This document shows, one piece after another, positions 45,356 to 55,501 of a stretch of DNA of 64,000 bases. The stretch is from Galeopsis tetrahit. Lineage: Eukaryota > Streptophyta > Magnoliopsida > Lamiales > Lamiaceae. The stretch lies in NCBI GenBank assembly GCA_963675135.1, contig OY776119.1:81895727-81959726 (forward strand), read 5' to 3'. Position 1 is the first letter of the stretch; each line of letters opens with the position of its first letter. The notes beneath the pieces are model-generated. The model saw nothing but the letters and a program-made list of their open reading frames with translations, had not been told where the DNA came from and searched no databases. The translations under genes and the position numbers were made by a program.

Positions 45356-46946
45356 TGTTGGGAATAAAATGATTTTGAATTAGATACCAAAACCCCTGAT
45401 TGATGATGATTAGATTAGTTGAGAAATGCTCAAGTCAAGTTCAGGCAAGCTGTCTCAGTGCACTTTACTATGTAGAATGCATAAGTAAAAATCTCAGAAG
45501 TGTTATGAGATTTTAGTGATCAGGATAGTTGTCCAAAGCTGGAATGTTAGGCAGCTTGATAGGTCTATAGGACAAAGTTGCTGATCCATTCAAGACAAGC
45601 TGATCTAATGGACAACTGAGCTGAAGAGATCAAGAACAATAAAGCTGTGTTCATAAATGCAAAAGATCAAGACAGTTGAAGTACAAATGATCAAAAGCAT
45701 TGAATGCAAAAGACACATTCAATGAAGCATTTATTGCCAATCATGCCTGAAACAAGCATTGAAGACTTAGAGCATTAAAGAGTGAGGCATTGAATGAATG
45801 TTGGAACATTCTAAACTACAGCAGGAATGTTCAGGGAGCTTGTCCCATCTGACCGTTGGCTGTGTATAGAGTTTGCCACAAATCAACCTAGGACAATGTG
45901 CAAAATTGGAAACTGACACAAGTCTCCTCAGCCGCATTTGTCAGAAGTCAACACATTCATTCAAGCAACCATTGAAGAGCCCTTTTACACAGTGGATAAA
46001 AGGATGCCAAGCTTCATAGCCGTTTCAATGGTGCTGCAAATAGACATATTTGAATTGCTAATCACTCCAACGGTTAGTTGTTCAAATTTGTCTATAAATA
46101 CAGAAGTGATCAAAGGGATTCAGGATCCAACTACAAGCTATCAAACTATCATCAAGCTTTCAAAAGGAAACCAAGCTGTTCTCTAGAATTCCAAGTTTCC
46201 TGAATCACTTCTTTAGCTAAGCCAATCTTTGTAAACATCCATAGCTTAGCATTGAGATATCCTAAGCCTTTACACTGTTCTTATTGTAAAGGATACCTCT
46301 ATTAGTTGGAACCAAACCTCAAACCCTTATCTCATTAAGTGAAGAGAGAGTTTGTTGTAGAAGTGAGGAGTTAAGGACTGTTAGTGTGAAACACAGTCTT
46401 AACTCAGAGAGATTGAGCACTAGGACTCAAGTTATCCTAGGGATCAAAACACTAAGAGAGTGTTGTTGATCAGTGCACCTTGGCACTATAAAACAAGCTA
46501 ATTCCATTGAGAAGGAATTATCCTGTTCAATCAGGGAAAGTGGATGTAGGAGCTTGAGTCTCTGAACCACTATAAACTTGTGTGCCATTTACTTACTGCA
46601 TTCTTAATTTCACTTCATTCAAACATATTTTAAAGAAACATAACTCAGTAAGTAAGAAAATCTGTTTTGGACAAAGTCCCTGATAACCTGTATTTTTTCA
46701 GAAATTAACTTGGAGTATTTCTTTAGTCAAAGGCCAACCACATTCCGCACTTAGCAACTCTTTTAGATATTTAGCCAACTGATCACTCAATAGTAATCAG
46801 TAGGACAAGTATCTATCAAAGTTCACACTCAGGCCAGTTGTGAGACAACTTGCCTGATAAGACCAATTTGTCAAAAAGAAAAGAATTTGCATACACAAGT
46901 GCATCCCCCCCCATACACTTGTGTTATACTCCACCAAGGACCAACA
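45356..46946 (+). repeat. 3' LTR of element B
   Basis: 1591 bp, nearly identical to 31169-32760. Differences seen: one G/C in the CACTTTAGTATG stretch, and single changes in GTTAGACAGC, CAGCAGAAATG, GACCGGTGG, CCAAACTTC, AATCCCTCC, GTGAATAGAG, TTCCGAACTT and GTTTACACTC, plus one C in the poly-C run. Confidence 0.97.
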
Positions 46947-46951
46947 CTTAC

Positions 46952-47791
46952 TTTGTGAGATAAAAATCCCACCTTTTTGTTGTTTAATTTGCAATCCTAG
47001 GAAGTAATTCAAATCACCAACCATGAACATTTCAAAAGTAGATGTCATTTCATTTACAAAGTGTTTGAGCATATTCTCACAAGTAGAACCAAAACTATAT
47101 CATCAACATAGATTTGAGCAATCATTATAGCATTTTTGTCATGTTTAATGAATAGTGTTCTGTCAGCTTCTCCTCTTATAAAACCAAACTCAATTAAGAA
47201 AAAATCTGTTAACCTTTTATACCATGCTCTAGGTGCTTGTTTCAAGCCATATAGAGCCTTTTTCGGTTTAAAGACATGATCGGGATAATCAAGGTTTTCA
47301 AAGCCTTTAAGTTGTTCAACATAAGCTTCTTCCATTAGAATACCATTTAAAAAGACAGTTTTAACATCCATTTGGTGCAGTTTTATATCAATATAGCATG
47401 CAGTGGCAAGTAACAGCCTAATAGATTCAATTCTAGCAACAGTAGCAAATGTTTCATCAAAGTCTACACCTTCAACTTGTGTATACCCTTGAGCAACCAA
47501 CTTAGATTTGTTTCTAATAATGTTTCCCATCTCATCAGTCTTGTTCTTAAAAATCAATTTAGTCCCTATAACATTAACATGGTCTGGTCTAGGAACTAAT
47601 GTCCAAACATCATTCCTAACAAACTGGTTTAGTTCTTCATGCATAGCTTCAATCCAATTCTCATCATCTAATGCTTCTTTAACAGTTTTAGGTTCAATCT
47701 CAGAGTGATAGCATTCATGATTTACCTTACTACACATGCATGACATACATATAGATCTTACCACATCCTTTGAGTTCATACCCATTTTTCT
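46952..47791 (-). pseudogene. Element C reverse transcriptase (right part of the split pol)
   Basis: RT motifs QMDVKTVFLNG, YGLKQAPRAWYK and the catalytic IYVDDIV are present. Right after YVDDIV the frame is lost (a base appears to be missing where copia RTs read FGS or LGS) and the continuation is in another frame (47072: MLKHFVNEMTSTFEMFMVGDLNYFLGLQIKQ). The sequence stops at the element B insertion; the rest of RT is at 31168 and below. Confidence 0.85.
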
Positions 47792-48136
47792 TCATGTTTG
47801 AACACCTGTGGATTGTTCACCGATGATTTGATCATGTGGATGATACTTCTGAATCCTTATGGAGGGAGTTTTCTGGAGATTATACAAATTTTCAGGATCT
47901 GCATTATCAGATGATTCCTCTGGCGTGTCATCATTCATCTCAACATTCTGAATTTGTTTAACTTTTTCAGTATTGATTGGAACATCAATCAAATCTGAAA
48001 TGTCTTCATCTTCAATGCTTTTACCTGTAATGCTTGTGTCATCATCAAAAACAACATTTACAGACTCTTGTACAGTATCAGTCCTAAAGTTATAGATTCT
48101 GTAAGCCTTGCTATTTCTTGAATAGCCAAGACAAAA
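47792..48136 (-). pseudogene. Element C integrase-RT linker
   Basis: Acidic linker (NDDTPEESSDNADPENL) in the pol frame, bounded by stops at 48137 and 47792. Contains the VVFDDDTSITG segment equivalent to VVFDES in the other elements. Confidence 0.65.
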
Positions 48137-49342
48137 TCATTTGTCACTCTTTGAGTCAAACTTATGTAACTGATCCCTGTCATTTAAGATGTAACAAACA
48201 CAACCAAAAACATGGAAATATTTAAGGTTAGACTTTCTGTTGTTCAGGATTTCATATGGAGTTCTAGTAGAATCTGTTCTAATATAAACTCTATTTGCAA
48301 TATGACAAGCAGTGTTAAGAGCTTCAGCCCAAAATCTTTTGGATAAGTTCTTAGAACATAACATGACTCTAGCCATTTCTTGAAGTGTTCTATTTTTCCT
48401 TTCTGCTATGTCATTTTGTTGAGGAGTTTTAGGTGATGAAAACTCTTGTATTATTCCTTTTGATTCACAAAATTCAGTAAAGGAACTATTTTCAAACTCT
48501 CTTCCATGATCAGACCTGATTCTGGATACTTTAGAATTGAAAACATTCTTAAATCTTTTATACAGAATTTTGAAGATGGAAAAAGTTTCAGATTTATCTT
48601 TTAAGAATTCCATCTATGTGAATCTGGAATAATCATCAACCACAACTAAAGAATATCTTTTACCTCCAATACTTTCTGTTTCCATAGGACCCATAAGATC
48701 CATGTGAAGTAATTCGAAGCAGTGTTTGGTTGAGCAATGTCCCAACATTTTGTGAGACACTTTAACCTGTTTGCCTTTTTGACAAGGTCCACAAACTTTT
48801 TTATCTGAAAATTTCAAATCTGGTAAACTTGTAACAGCTTTTAATCTAACAAGTTTATCAAGATGTCTGTAATTAGCATGTCCAAGTTTGTGATGCCATA
48901 ATATACTATCATCAACTTTAGCCTTATTACAAGTAAGTTTAGATTCAATAAGATAACAATTATCAGCAAATCTGTTTCCCATCATGATACATTCAGAATC
49001 TTTGTTTAACACATAACATGAGTTTTTGTCAAATTTAACATGTAAATCATCATCACATAACTGACTAATGCTTATAAGATTAGCTAGTAATCCATCAACA
49101 TGCAGAACATTGGATAACTTAGGAAAATCAGGAACATTTAATGTCCCCCTACCAATGATTTTTCCTTTAGATCCACCACCATAAGTAACATTACCACAAT
49201 TATAAGCTGAATAATTAGAAAGATAATCAAGTTGACCTGTCATGTGTTTAGAACAACCACTATCAAAGTACCATAATCCAGGAATACATGCTTTAAGTGA
49301 CATATGAACAACATTACACGATGTATTTCTTTTGGTGTCCAC
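48137..49342 (-). pseudogene. pol: Element C protease and integrase, one nonsense codon
   Basis: Protease motif WYFDSGCSKHMTG, then the zinc finger (WHHKLGHAN ... CGPCQKGKQ), and integrase D in LLHMDLMGP. The frame is broken by TAG at 48614-48616, where the sister elements read tryptophan (FTWV). The same frame continues with D in IRSDHGREF and E in NDIAERKNRTLQEMARVML. A further stop at 48137 ends it. The ORF overlaps the gag end by about 100 bp in a -1 frame. Confidence 0.85.
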
Positions 49343-49959
49343 ACAGAATGTGATCTTAAATGTTGAGTCATTTCAGGCAATACAGAAGTTTTCAGATGAT
49401 TTTTCTTCTTCAAACATTGAGGACTTTTATGACCCTTTTTAAAACAGTAATGACAAATCACATCTTTTATATTGATCTAAGACTTAGCAGAAACACTAGG
49501 ATTGTAATTTACTTCAGCTTTTACAAAAACAGTAGGTTTCTTAAGTTCAGATTTCTTGGAATTTTTACCTTGGTAGCCAATACCTGTTTTTCTTGAGTTG
49601 TTGGTTATAAGAGAGTCTTCCAGTTTCATCTTTCCTTCAGAAAATCTTTTAAAGCTCAGTGAGGCTTCCTTCAACCTATCTTCAAGTTTAGATATCTCAA
49701 TATCTTTTCTTGTTAGAATACCTTCAAGTTTGGTAATAGATTCCCTTAATTCAGAATTTTCAAAGTTCAGAGACTTAATTATGTGGTTAAGTTTCTCAGT
49801 TTCAGAAGATATCTTGAATTTTTTTTCATTTGTTAAAGGTTTTTCATAAGAATATTTCTTAAAGTCAAGAACAGACACTTCTAATCTTTCTTTGAGTTTA
49901 TAAATTTCTTTATCCTTCTTTATTAAAAGACTTTCCATTTTGAAAACAATGTTACACAA
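49240..49959 (-). pseudogene. Element C Gag C-terminal coiled coil and second zinc knuckle
   Basis: 49959-49477 is a heptad coiled coil (MESLLIKKDKEIYKLKERLEV, IKSLNFENSELRESITKLEGIL). After a stop the same frame continues to 49240 with a second CCHC knuckle CHYCFKKGHKSPQC and a WTPKE motif, the counterpart of IWIPK in the others. It is offset from the main gag ORF by a frameshift near 49970. Confidence 0.7.
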
Positions 49960-51242
49960 GTCTTGAATGTCAGCATCTCTTCTATAACAGAACTTGTGAA
50001 ATAGTTAAATTTTGGAGCATTATTATTCAGTGATTTCCCAAATGATGGCTCATTTGTCCTCACATCGTAATAATCATCCAGATCATCATCAAGAGTATCA
50101 TCATACATAATTCTAGCAGAGAATGCTTTTTCAAGGTCTTTTTCAGGATCATGTTCAACATCAGACTCGTCACTTAAAGTAGCAGTTAAATTAAGTTTCT
50201 TTTTGAGAATGGTGTTGGCACATTCATTAGCATAATGACCATATCCAGAATATGCATCACATTTAACATTCTTCCTATAATCTTGGTCAAATCTAAACCT
50301 GTTTCCTCTTTCTAATTGTCTAGAAGGATTAAAAGTGTTTTTCCTAATAGGCAATTGTTGAGTATTGTTAATCTGGACCTTATGTTGAATGTTATCCTTA
50401 AACTTATTGTTCTTGTTCCTCATTAATGTCTTAAACTGTTTAGTAATAAATGTCATGTAATCAGGACTGTTAAGATATTCCTCAATATCGTCTTCATCAG
50501 AATCTATTTCAGTAACATATAGAGACTTTCCAGAACCTGATGATCCAAATGATGAGGCATCACCTTTGAGAACAAGCACTTTATTTTCATTATCAGTCTT
50601 TTCAGATATGTTCATTTCATAAGTTTTCAAAATACCAATCAATTCATTTTGACTTAACACATCAGTATCCTTAGCTTCTTCTATAACACATATCTTAGGT
50701 TCAAAACGTTTAGGAACTGATCTAAGAATTGTATGTACTAACCTCATGTTGGATATTGGATCTCCAAGAGAGTGAGCTTCATTTGAAATATCAGTCAGCT
50801 TTTCATTGTAAGATGAAATAGTTTCATCTTCTTTCATCTTGAGATTTTCGAACTTGGTTCCAAGCATACGAAGTCTGGTTCTTCGTACACTGTCCAACCC
50901 TTCACAATGCTCTTGTAGCCTATCCCATGCATCCTTCGAAGAAATGCAGTTTGAGATGGTTTTGAACACTGAGGCATCAGTTGAAGTGAAAATTGCATTC
51001 AATGCCTTTGAATTGTAACTTGCAGGTGTGATTTCTTCATTAGTCCAGTCAAGCTCTCTCTTGATCCGAGCTTCATTGTCTTCATCCGTTGTGGTTCTTG
51101 GTTGAGCCCAACCAGCAAGAACACTCCTCCAGGCTCGTTCATTAATGGATTTGATGTACATTCTCATCTTTGGTTTCCAAAAGGCATAATTCATGTCATC
51201 TAGAATCGGAGGATTTAGTGCGGGTGAAAGTGGATACTCCAT
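49923..51242 (-). CDS. gag: Element C Gag
   Basis: The ORF starts 53 bp from the primer binding site (MEYPLSPALNPP). The gag core (FWKPKMRMYIKSI, LTDISNEAHSLGD, LRSVPKRFEPK) is of a different branch from A and B. The CCHC knuckle is degenerate: YSGYGHYANEC keeps His and the last Cys, but the second Cys position is replaced (CDAYSGYGH). It ends out of frame after VIEEM; the coiled coil follows in another frame. Confidence 0.8.
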   Translation of the reverse strand: MEYPLSPALNPPILDDMNYAFWKPKMRMYIKSINERAWRSVLAGWAQPRTTTDEDNEARIKRELDWTNEEITPASYNSKALNAIFTSTDASVFKTISNCISSKDAWDRLQEHCEGLDSVRRTRLRMLGTKFENLKMKEDETISSYNEKLTDISNEAHSLGDPISNMRLVHTILRSVPKRFEPKICVIEEAKDTDVLSQNELIGILKTYEMNISEKTDNENKVLVLKGDASSFGSSGSGKSLYVTEIDSDEDDIEEYLNSPDYMTFITKQFKTLMRNKNNKFKDNIQHKVQINNTQQLPIRKNTFNPSRQLERGNRFRFDQDYRKNVKCDAYSGYGHYANECANTILKKKLNLTATLSDESDVEHDPEKDLEKAFSARIMYDDTLDDDLDDYYDVRTNEPSFGKSLNNNAPKFNYFTSSVIEEMLTFKTCVTLFSKWKVF

Positions 51243-51295
51243 TTCATATTTAATTACACACTCTAAGTAGAATCTTTACTTAGTGTATCAAGTAG

Positions 51296-51312
51296 TTGGC
51301 TCTGATACTAAC
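51296..51312 (-). other. Primer binding site of element C
   Basis: Minus-strand GTTAGTATCAGAGCCAA directly after the 5' LTR; matches the initiator tRNA-Met complement with one or two changes. Confidence 0.85.
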
Positions 51313-51740
51313 TGAAAGTGTGTGTGCGTGCGAAATCAGAGATGTTGTCTATCGTGTTGGCACTGTCCAGACAACACTATGCATCGGAAATTAAAATGCA
51401 CGTACTGAAAATAGAAGTATTCAAAATTTGCATAGATTATAAAATAATCTATGTTGTTCACTATATTAAAATATGTGAAACGAATTACAACCTCTTAGAG
51501 GTGTACAATAACACTATAATAAGTGTAGATGATTTACTAGATCCTATGAAACTATCTCCCTCATAGATCTATGCATATAACCTAGTAAATAAGACCATGT
51601 TCAAACACACTATTATTCGGGTTTACAATAATGTGAAGAACTACAAGAAGAAACAATGATTTTCCTAACCAGAAGCGTATAGAGCGTTCAATAGTGTAGT
51701 GATCGATTTCAGTTTTTCTTCTTGTATATCTTGTGTTGAG

Positions 51741-52338
51741 CATGGACGAAAAAATCGCGAAATTTTGCCGAAATATCGGTATTTTTGGCCCACCGATATG
51801 GATATTCACGTGAACGAGATTTTTTCTAAAATGTCGGTAAAATATCGGGAAATATCGGAAAATATCGATATCGATATCGTTTGAATCTAGTACATAATTT
51901 TTAAAATATCGGGATATATCGTCGAAATATCGGTGATATATCGGTGGAATATCGGAAATATCGAATTGCTTGTTTTTTTTGACAAATTTGTTGAATTCTA
52001 GACAATTAATCACTTATAAGTCATTCAAATTTGTTACTTTGTAGAGTTTGTCTTGTGTTAAATAATTATGAACAATTATTGTATTGCTTTACACTAATTT
52101 TGTATTTTGTTAATTGTTGTTGATATGTTTGTCATTAAAACAATATTTTGTTGTGATTTTAGTCTAAATTTATGTATTAAAGTTAGTTATAATATTCTCT
52201 AAAATTTCATGTTAAATTTCTATCATTTTAACAAAATTTCCATCAATTTTCTATTTTTACCGATATCGATATTTCCACCGATATATCCGGAAATTTAAGG
52301 TACCGATATTTCCACCGATACCGATATTTTTGTCCTTG
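51741..52338. mobile_element. Non-autonomous hAT element rich in AATATCGG motifs
   Basis: Ends CATGGACGAAAAAATCG and (complement of the right end) CAAGGACAAAAATATCGG are inverted repeats with mismatches. The 8-bp target duplication GTGTTGAG is perfect (51733-51740, 52339-52346). Both subterminal regions (51770-51960 and 52258-52330) are crowded with AATATCGG/CCGATATT motifs, including ATCGATATCGATATCG. No coding capacity. Confidence 0.85.
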
Positions 52339-53072
52339 GTGTTGAGGCAGCTACTGTATTTATAGGCTTCATGGACGAACTACCTTCAACTCCTATGATC
52401 ATCACAGCCGTGAGATCAAGCGGTTAAGAAACTTCTCTCCACCACTTCTAGAATGTAGGGATTTGTTATACCATGTCTAATAACTTCTCACTCCCACGCA
52501 GTGGCATGACTTGGTATTGCCCACGTCTTCTAACTGCTCTGGGGACATCATTAGACAACAAGCGTAAGATCGGAGTTAGTGAGAAAAGGAAGGACAAATT
52601 CTAATGTTGTCATAAGTGTTGGGAACATTAAACACAACACTCGGCTCACTACAAAAAATTCTTAAATTAGAGACCAAAGTTTTGAGACCGTCATAAAACG
52701 GTCTCAAATAAAGACTGATTTGAGACCATTTTGAAAAAATTACGAATTTTGAGGCCGATTTCATTTCAGTCTTTAATTTTATGTATTCAGACCGTTTAGA
52801 GACCGTATTGACGGTCTCTAACCTGAAATTAAATTTCTGATTTTAAATTTTGTTTTGAGACCGCATTAGCGGTCTTTAATTGGTATTAAGAATTTCAATT
52901 CCCAAATTTTATTTTGACCGTCATTTTTGCCCGCTCATTTAGAGACCGTTTTGTGAATATGGTCTCTAACCCGTTTGTAACCCGTCTATAAACCCTAGTT
53001 CATTTGTACCGCCTCTTTCACTTTCACCCTATGCAATTTCTCACGACCCTCGCGATTCTCTCTTGCAGCGAC

Positions 53073-53696
53073 TAGAGTTGGCAAATTGGACCGTCCGGCC
53101 AGGCCCATCTGGCCAAGCGATGTTCGTGTGTTGGGTCGGGCCGGCCCATGAATTTGTCAGGCCTATAAAATGTGAGCCCAACCTAGCCCACTAGACTAGC
53201 GGGCCGGCCCATGAAATATTTTTAGCAAAAATTTATATATAAATGTTGTATTGGTCATATACTCACATATAATTTTTATTTATACAAATAATAATAATTA
53301 AAAATATGCAATACTAACGTATTAACTATACATAATTCATAAACGGTCATAATCAGTATAATATTACACTCTATAACAACTTCAAATAAAATTATAAATA
53401 ATTCACAAGTTCAAATTTCAAAGTCAAAATAAAATAAAAATACAATAACATTTAAATATAAAATACTTTACTTATTTTAATTATCTATTTTTTAAAAAAA
53501 AATATTGATCGGGCCAAACGGGTTGTCCATGGGCCAGCGGGCCAAATTCAGCCTAGCCCATTAGGCTCACTGGTTCCATCGGGTCAGGCCAAATAGGCCC
53601 AGTTCTATATGAGCCTCTAATTTTAGAGCCCAACCCATCCTATGTTTCGGGTTGACCGAGCCAGCCCATCGGATCGGGCCCAAATTGCTGGCTCTA
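53073..53696. mobile_element. hAT MITE nested in CACTA element 1
   Basis: Ends TAGAGTTGGCAAATTGG and CCAAATTGCTGGCTCTA are inverted; flanks GCAGCGAC and GACGCGAC match at 6 of 8 positions. Dense GGGCCGGCCC-type motifs at both ends. Its TAGAG start and GGGCC motifs relate it to the element at 17934-18549. Confidence 0.65.
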
Positions 53697-53861
53697 GACG
53701 CGACGACTCCAACTCCGTCCTTGTTCTTAAGAAGATATCGCTGACGCCGCCTCTTCGCCGCCGCCTGTTGGTTATCAATCGTCTCCACCGAATTTAAGTT
53801 AATGTAATTTTTGGGTTTTTCTATTTTGAGATTCTGTTTGAAAGAATTGATACTAGAATGT

Positions 53862-54057
53862 TTAAAAGATGAGAGAAATAAATTGATGAGAAAAAATATT
53901 AGATGAGTATGAGATTAAATATAATAAAATTATAAATAATATATAAATGATGTGATTGAGAAAGAGAAGGAGAAGGAGAAGGAGAAGAGAAAAAATAATA
54001 TGAAAAAAAAAATTGAATGAGAAACTTATTGTGGGATTTATAGTGGGATGGAGGGAG
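53862..54057 (-). mobile_element. Stowaway-like fragment inside CACTA element 1
   Basis: The right end on the minus strand reads ACTCCCTCCATCCCACTATAAAT, the common Stowaway terminus, and inner sequence resembles the Stowaway at 8659-8887 (CTCAATCACATCA, ATCTCATACTCATC). No matching left terminus was found. Confidence 0.55.
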
Positions 54058-54135
54058 TATATAATAAAGAAATTAATTAATATATATATATATATATATA
54101 TATAATTAATTTTAAAAATTACATAAGACAATTAC

Positions 54136-54200
54136 TTGTCAAAGTGGTGGGTGCCCAGTAATGAGCACCCATCCGGGATCAATTCCCACCAAGACCAAAT
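54136..54200 (+). other. tRNA-like segment with B-box motif (CACTA 1)
   Basis: GTCAAAGTGGTGGGTGCCC resembles a D-arm/A-box; GGGATCAATTCCC at 54175-54187 resembles a T-arm/B-box (GGTTCRANTCC) with pairing GGG/CCC. A second copy lies inverted at 58933-59000. Not a full cloverleaf, so not called a tRNA gene. Confidence 0.4.
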
Positions 54201-54209
54201 AAATGGTCA

Positions 54210-54385
54210 TTTAAATAAAGTGGGTGTGGGTGGGTATGGGGTTCGGGTCGGGTGTGTCAGTTCGGGTCGGGTTAGGTGGGTCGGCTGTGGGTTCGGGTCG
54301 GGTGTGTCGGGTCAGGGCAGGTGTGGGTTCGGTTCGGGTCAGGTTTGGGTTTAGTTCGGCCGCGTGGGTCGGGGTTCGATACCGG
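54210..54385 (+). repeat. GGGTTCGGGTC minisatellite in CACTA 1
   Basis: Irregular repeats of GGGTTCGGGTCGGGTGTG-like units. The matching complement array lies in CACTA 2 at about 58675-58905, also next to the tRNA-like segment. Confidence 0.75.
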
Positions 54386-55025
54386 ATGTGACGGTCTCTA
54401 AATTAAAGATCGTTTTGAGACCGTCTTAGGGCCCGAAAAAAGTTCGAGACGACCAATTGTTTGAGACCGTTTGTTGACCGCTACAATTTAGAGACCTAAA
54501 AAAATCGGTCTATAATTTGAGACCGATACATGAAAACAGTCTCAAAAATATTTAAAACGAACCTAATAGTGACCAACAAAAAACGGTCTCAAAACGATCT
54601 CTAATGCATTTAGAGACCATTTTTACGGTCTCTATAATTGGTTGTTAATTGAGATGTTTTTTGTAGTGGTTGTTAGTGTTGGATCATTAAACATAACACT
54701 TGTATCAACATAAACAAATATAATTTTAAACATAAATATTTTCTAGAAAATTATACTATATATTTGATTTTTTAATTAATAAAAATAATAAGTGGCACAA
54801 AAGCTAAGGTCATAAATTAATTCTCAATGTTGCAATCTTTAGATATGGCTAGATATATGGTCGGTTTATACGAGTAGCAATAACATCTTATCATAGACAA
54901 AATTATTAAAATAAAACTAGAAAGCACTTAGAAAATATCGAAAATTACATAATTTCAACAATGGTTGATTTTCGAGCTTTTTCAAAATAACAGGCTATCT
55001 CCTTCGATCCCATTGACATTTGCAT

Positions 55026-55439
55026 TCATGATTTTTTCCAGTCAAACCTTTTCTGAAAGTTTGTTGATTGTCCACCAGCAAAATAGATACCATCGGTTCT
55101 TACTTCCCATATGCATAAACCACTAACACATTCATCTTTATTTTGGGATTTAAAAACATCAAAAGCAACGTCCTGATTTTTCCACCAAACATGACAAAAA
55201 AATAAGGTTCTATCAGTAAAGCTATTACAAAAACTAAAGTTATAGTCACCATCTTTCACGACTGTGTGATATCCAAGATCGTTATCTCCAGATGCACAAT
55301 GCAACTTTTCTATCTGATCTGGAAGTCTATTGATCACGTGAACTTCATATTCACGGACGATGAAACATTTCTTTGCAGATATCAATGATGATTGGAAAAT
55401 GGCAACTAGGAGAATGAAATAAGTTAGGAAAATCTTCAT
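55026..55439 (-). CDS. Plant self-incompatibility protein S1 homolog (SPH family)
   Basis: 137-codon secreted protein. The start is the ATG at 55439 (MKIFLTYFILLV), not the more upstream in-frame ATG at 55493, because a TATA box (55494-55501, minus) overlaps that one. Residues 1-22 form a signal peptide (KIFLTYFILLVAIFQSSLISA). The mature part shows the S1 fold motifs: EVHVINRLPDQIEKLHCASGD, NDLGYHTV, YNFSFCNSF, TLFFCHVWWKN and a C-terminal IWEVRTDGIYF, with four or more conserved-type cysteines. Members act as small extracellular ligands; one is the stigma determinant of poppy self-incompatibility, but most have unknown roles. The gene is intronless, as is usual for the family, and is flanked by repeats. 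It looks intact. Confidence 0.9.
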   Translation of the reverse strand: MKIFLTYFILLVAIFQSSLISAKKCFIVREYEVHVINRLPDQIEKLHCASGDNDLGYHTVVKDGDYNFSFCNSFTDRTLFFCHVWWKNQDVAFDVFKSQNKDECVSGLCIWEVRTDGIYFAGGQSTNFQKRFDWKKS

Positions 55440-55493
55440 AGTTATGCAAGTATATTCAACCTTGCTCGTAATTTTAAGAGTGAAAAAAAACAT

Positions 55494-55501
55494 TATTTAT
55501 A
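55494..55501 (-). promoter_or_regulatory. TATA box of the S1-like gene
   Basis: TATAAATA on the minus strand, 55 bp before the chosen ATG. Transcription would start near 55465, giving a leader of about 25 bases. Confidence 0.7.

Larger units (their letters stand above)
31169..46946 (+). mobile_element. Element B: young Sirevirus-like copia element with extra ORFs
   Basis: Two nearly identical LTRs (31169-32760 and 45356-46946) and a perfect 5-bp duplication CTTAC (31164-31168, 46947-46951) define it. It is 15.8 kb, of which 857 bp is a LINE fragment. Order: LTR, PBS, gag, protease, integrase, [LINE], RT, RNase H, two extra ORFs, polypurine tract, LTR. It interrupts element C's RT domain in opposite orientation. 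Confidence 0.97.
52647..54668. mobile_element. Non-autonomous CACTA element 1
   Basis: Ends CACTACAAAAAATT... and ...TTTTTTGTAGTG. Target duplication GTT, seen as GCT on the left (one change) and GTT on the right. The uninterrupted LTR has GTT once. Both arms carry many GAGACCGT/ACGGTCTC subterminal motifs. The inside holds a hAT MITE, a Stowaway-like piece, a tRNA-like segment and a GGGTTCGGGTC minisatellite. No transposase. Confidence 0.9.
26119..54716 (-). mobile_element. Element C: Sirevirus-like copia retrotransposon, host of nested insertions
   Basis: LTRs lie at 26119-26891 and 51313-54716, the latter inflated by two DNA transposons. The target duplication AATAT is intact at 26114-26118 and 54717-54721. 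Minus-strand order: PBS, gag, protease, integrase, RT (split by element B), RNase H, extra ORF, polypurine tract, 3' LTR. Without B, the hAT and the CACTA insertions the element is about 10.2 kb. The two LTRs differ at roughly 10 sites in the first 250 bp by eye, so C is clearly older than B. Confidence 0.95.
51313..54716 (-). repeat. 5' LTR of element C, containing two DNA transposons
   Basis: Subtracting the hAT (598 bp + 8) and CACTA (2022 bp + 3) insertions leaves about 773 bp, the length of the other LTR. Ends TGAAAGTG and ACATAAACA match the left copy, followed by AATAT. Confidence 0.95.

Noticed and set aside
52576..52764. Small ORF at the CACTA 1 left end
   Set aside because: It crosses the LTR/transposon boundary and has no domain.
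53862..54131. 89-codon hydrophobic ORF that looks like a membrane protein
   Set aside because: It is AT-rich Stowaway sequence plus an AT microsatellite; the isoleucine/tyrosine runs come from TATATA.
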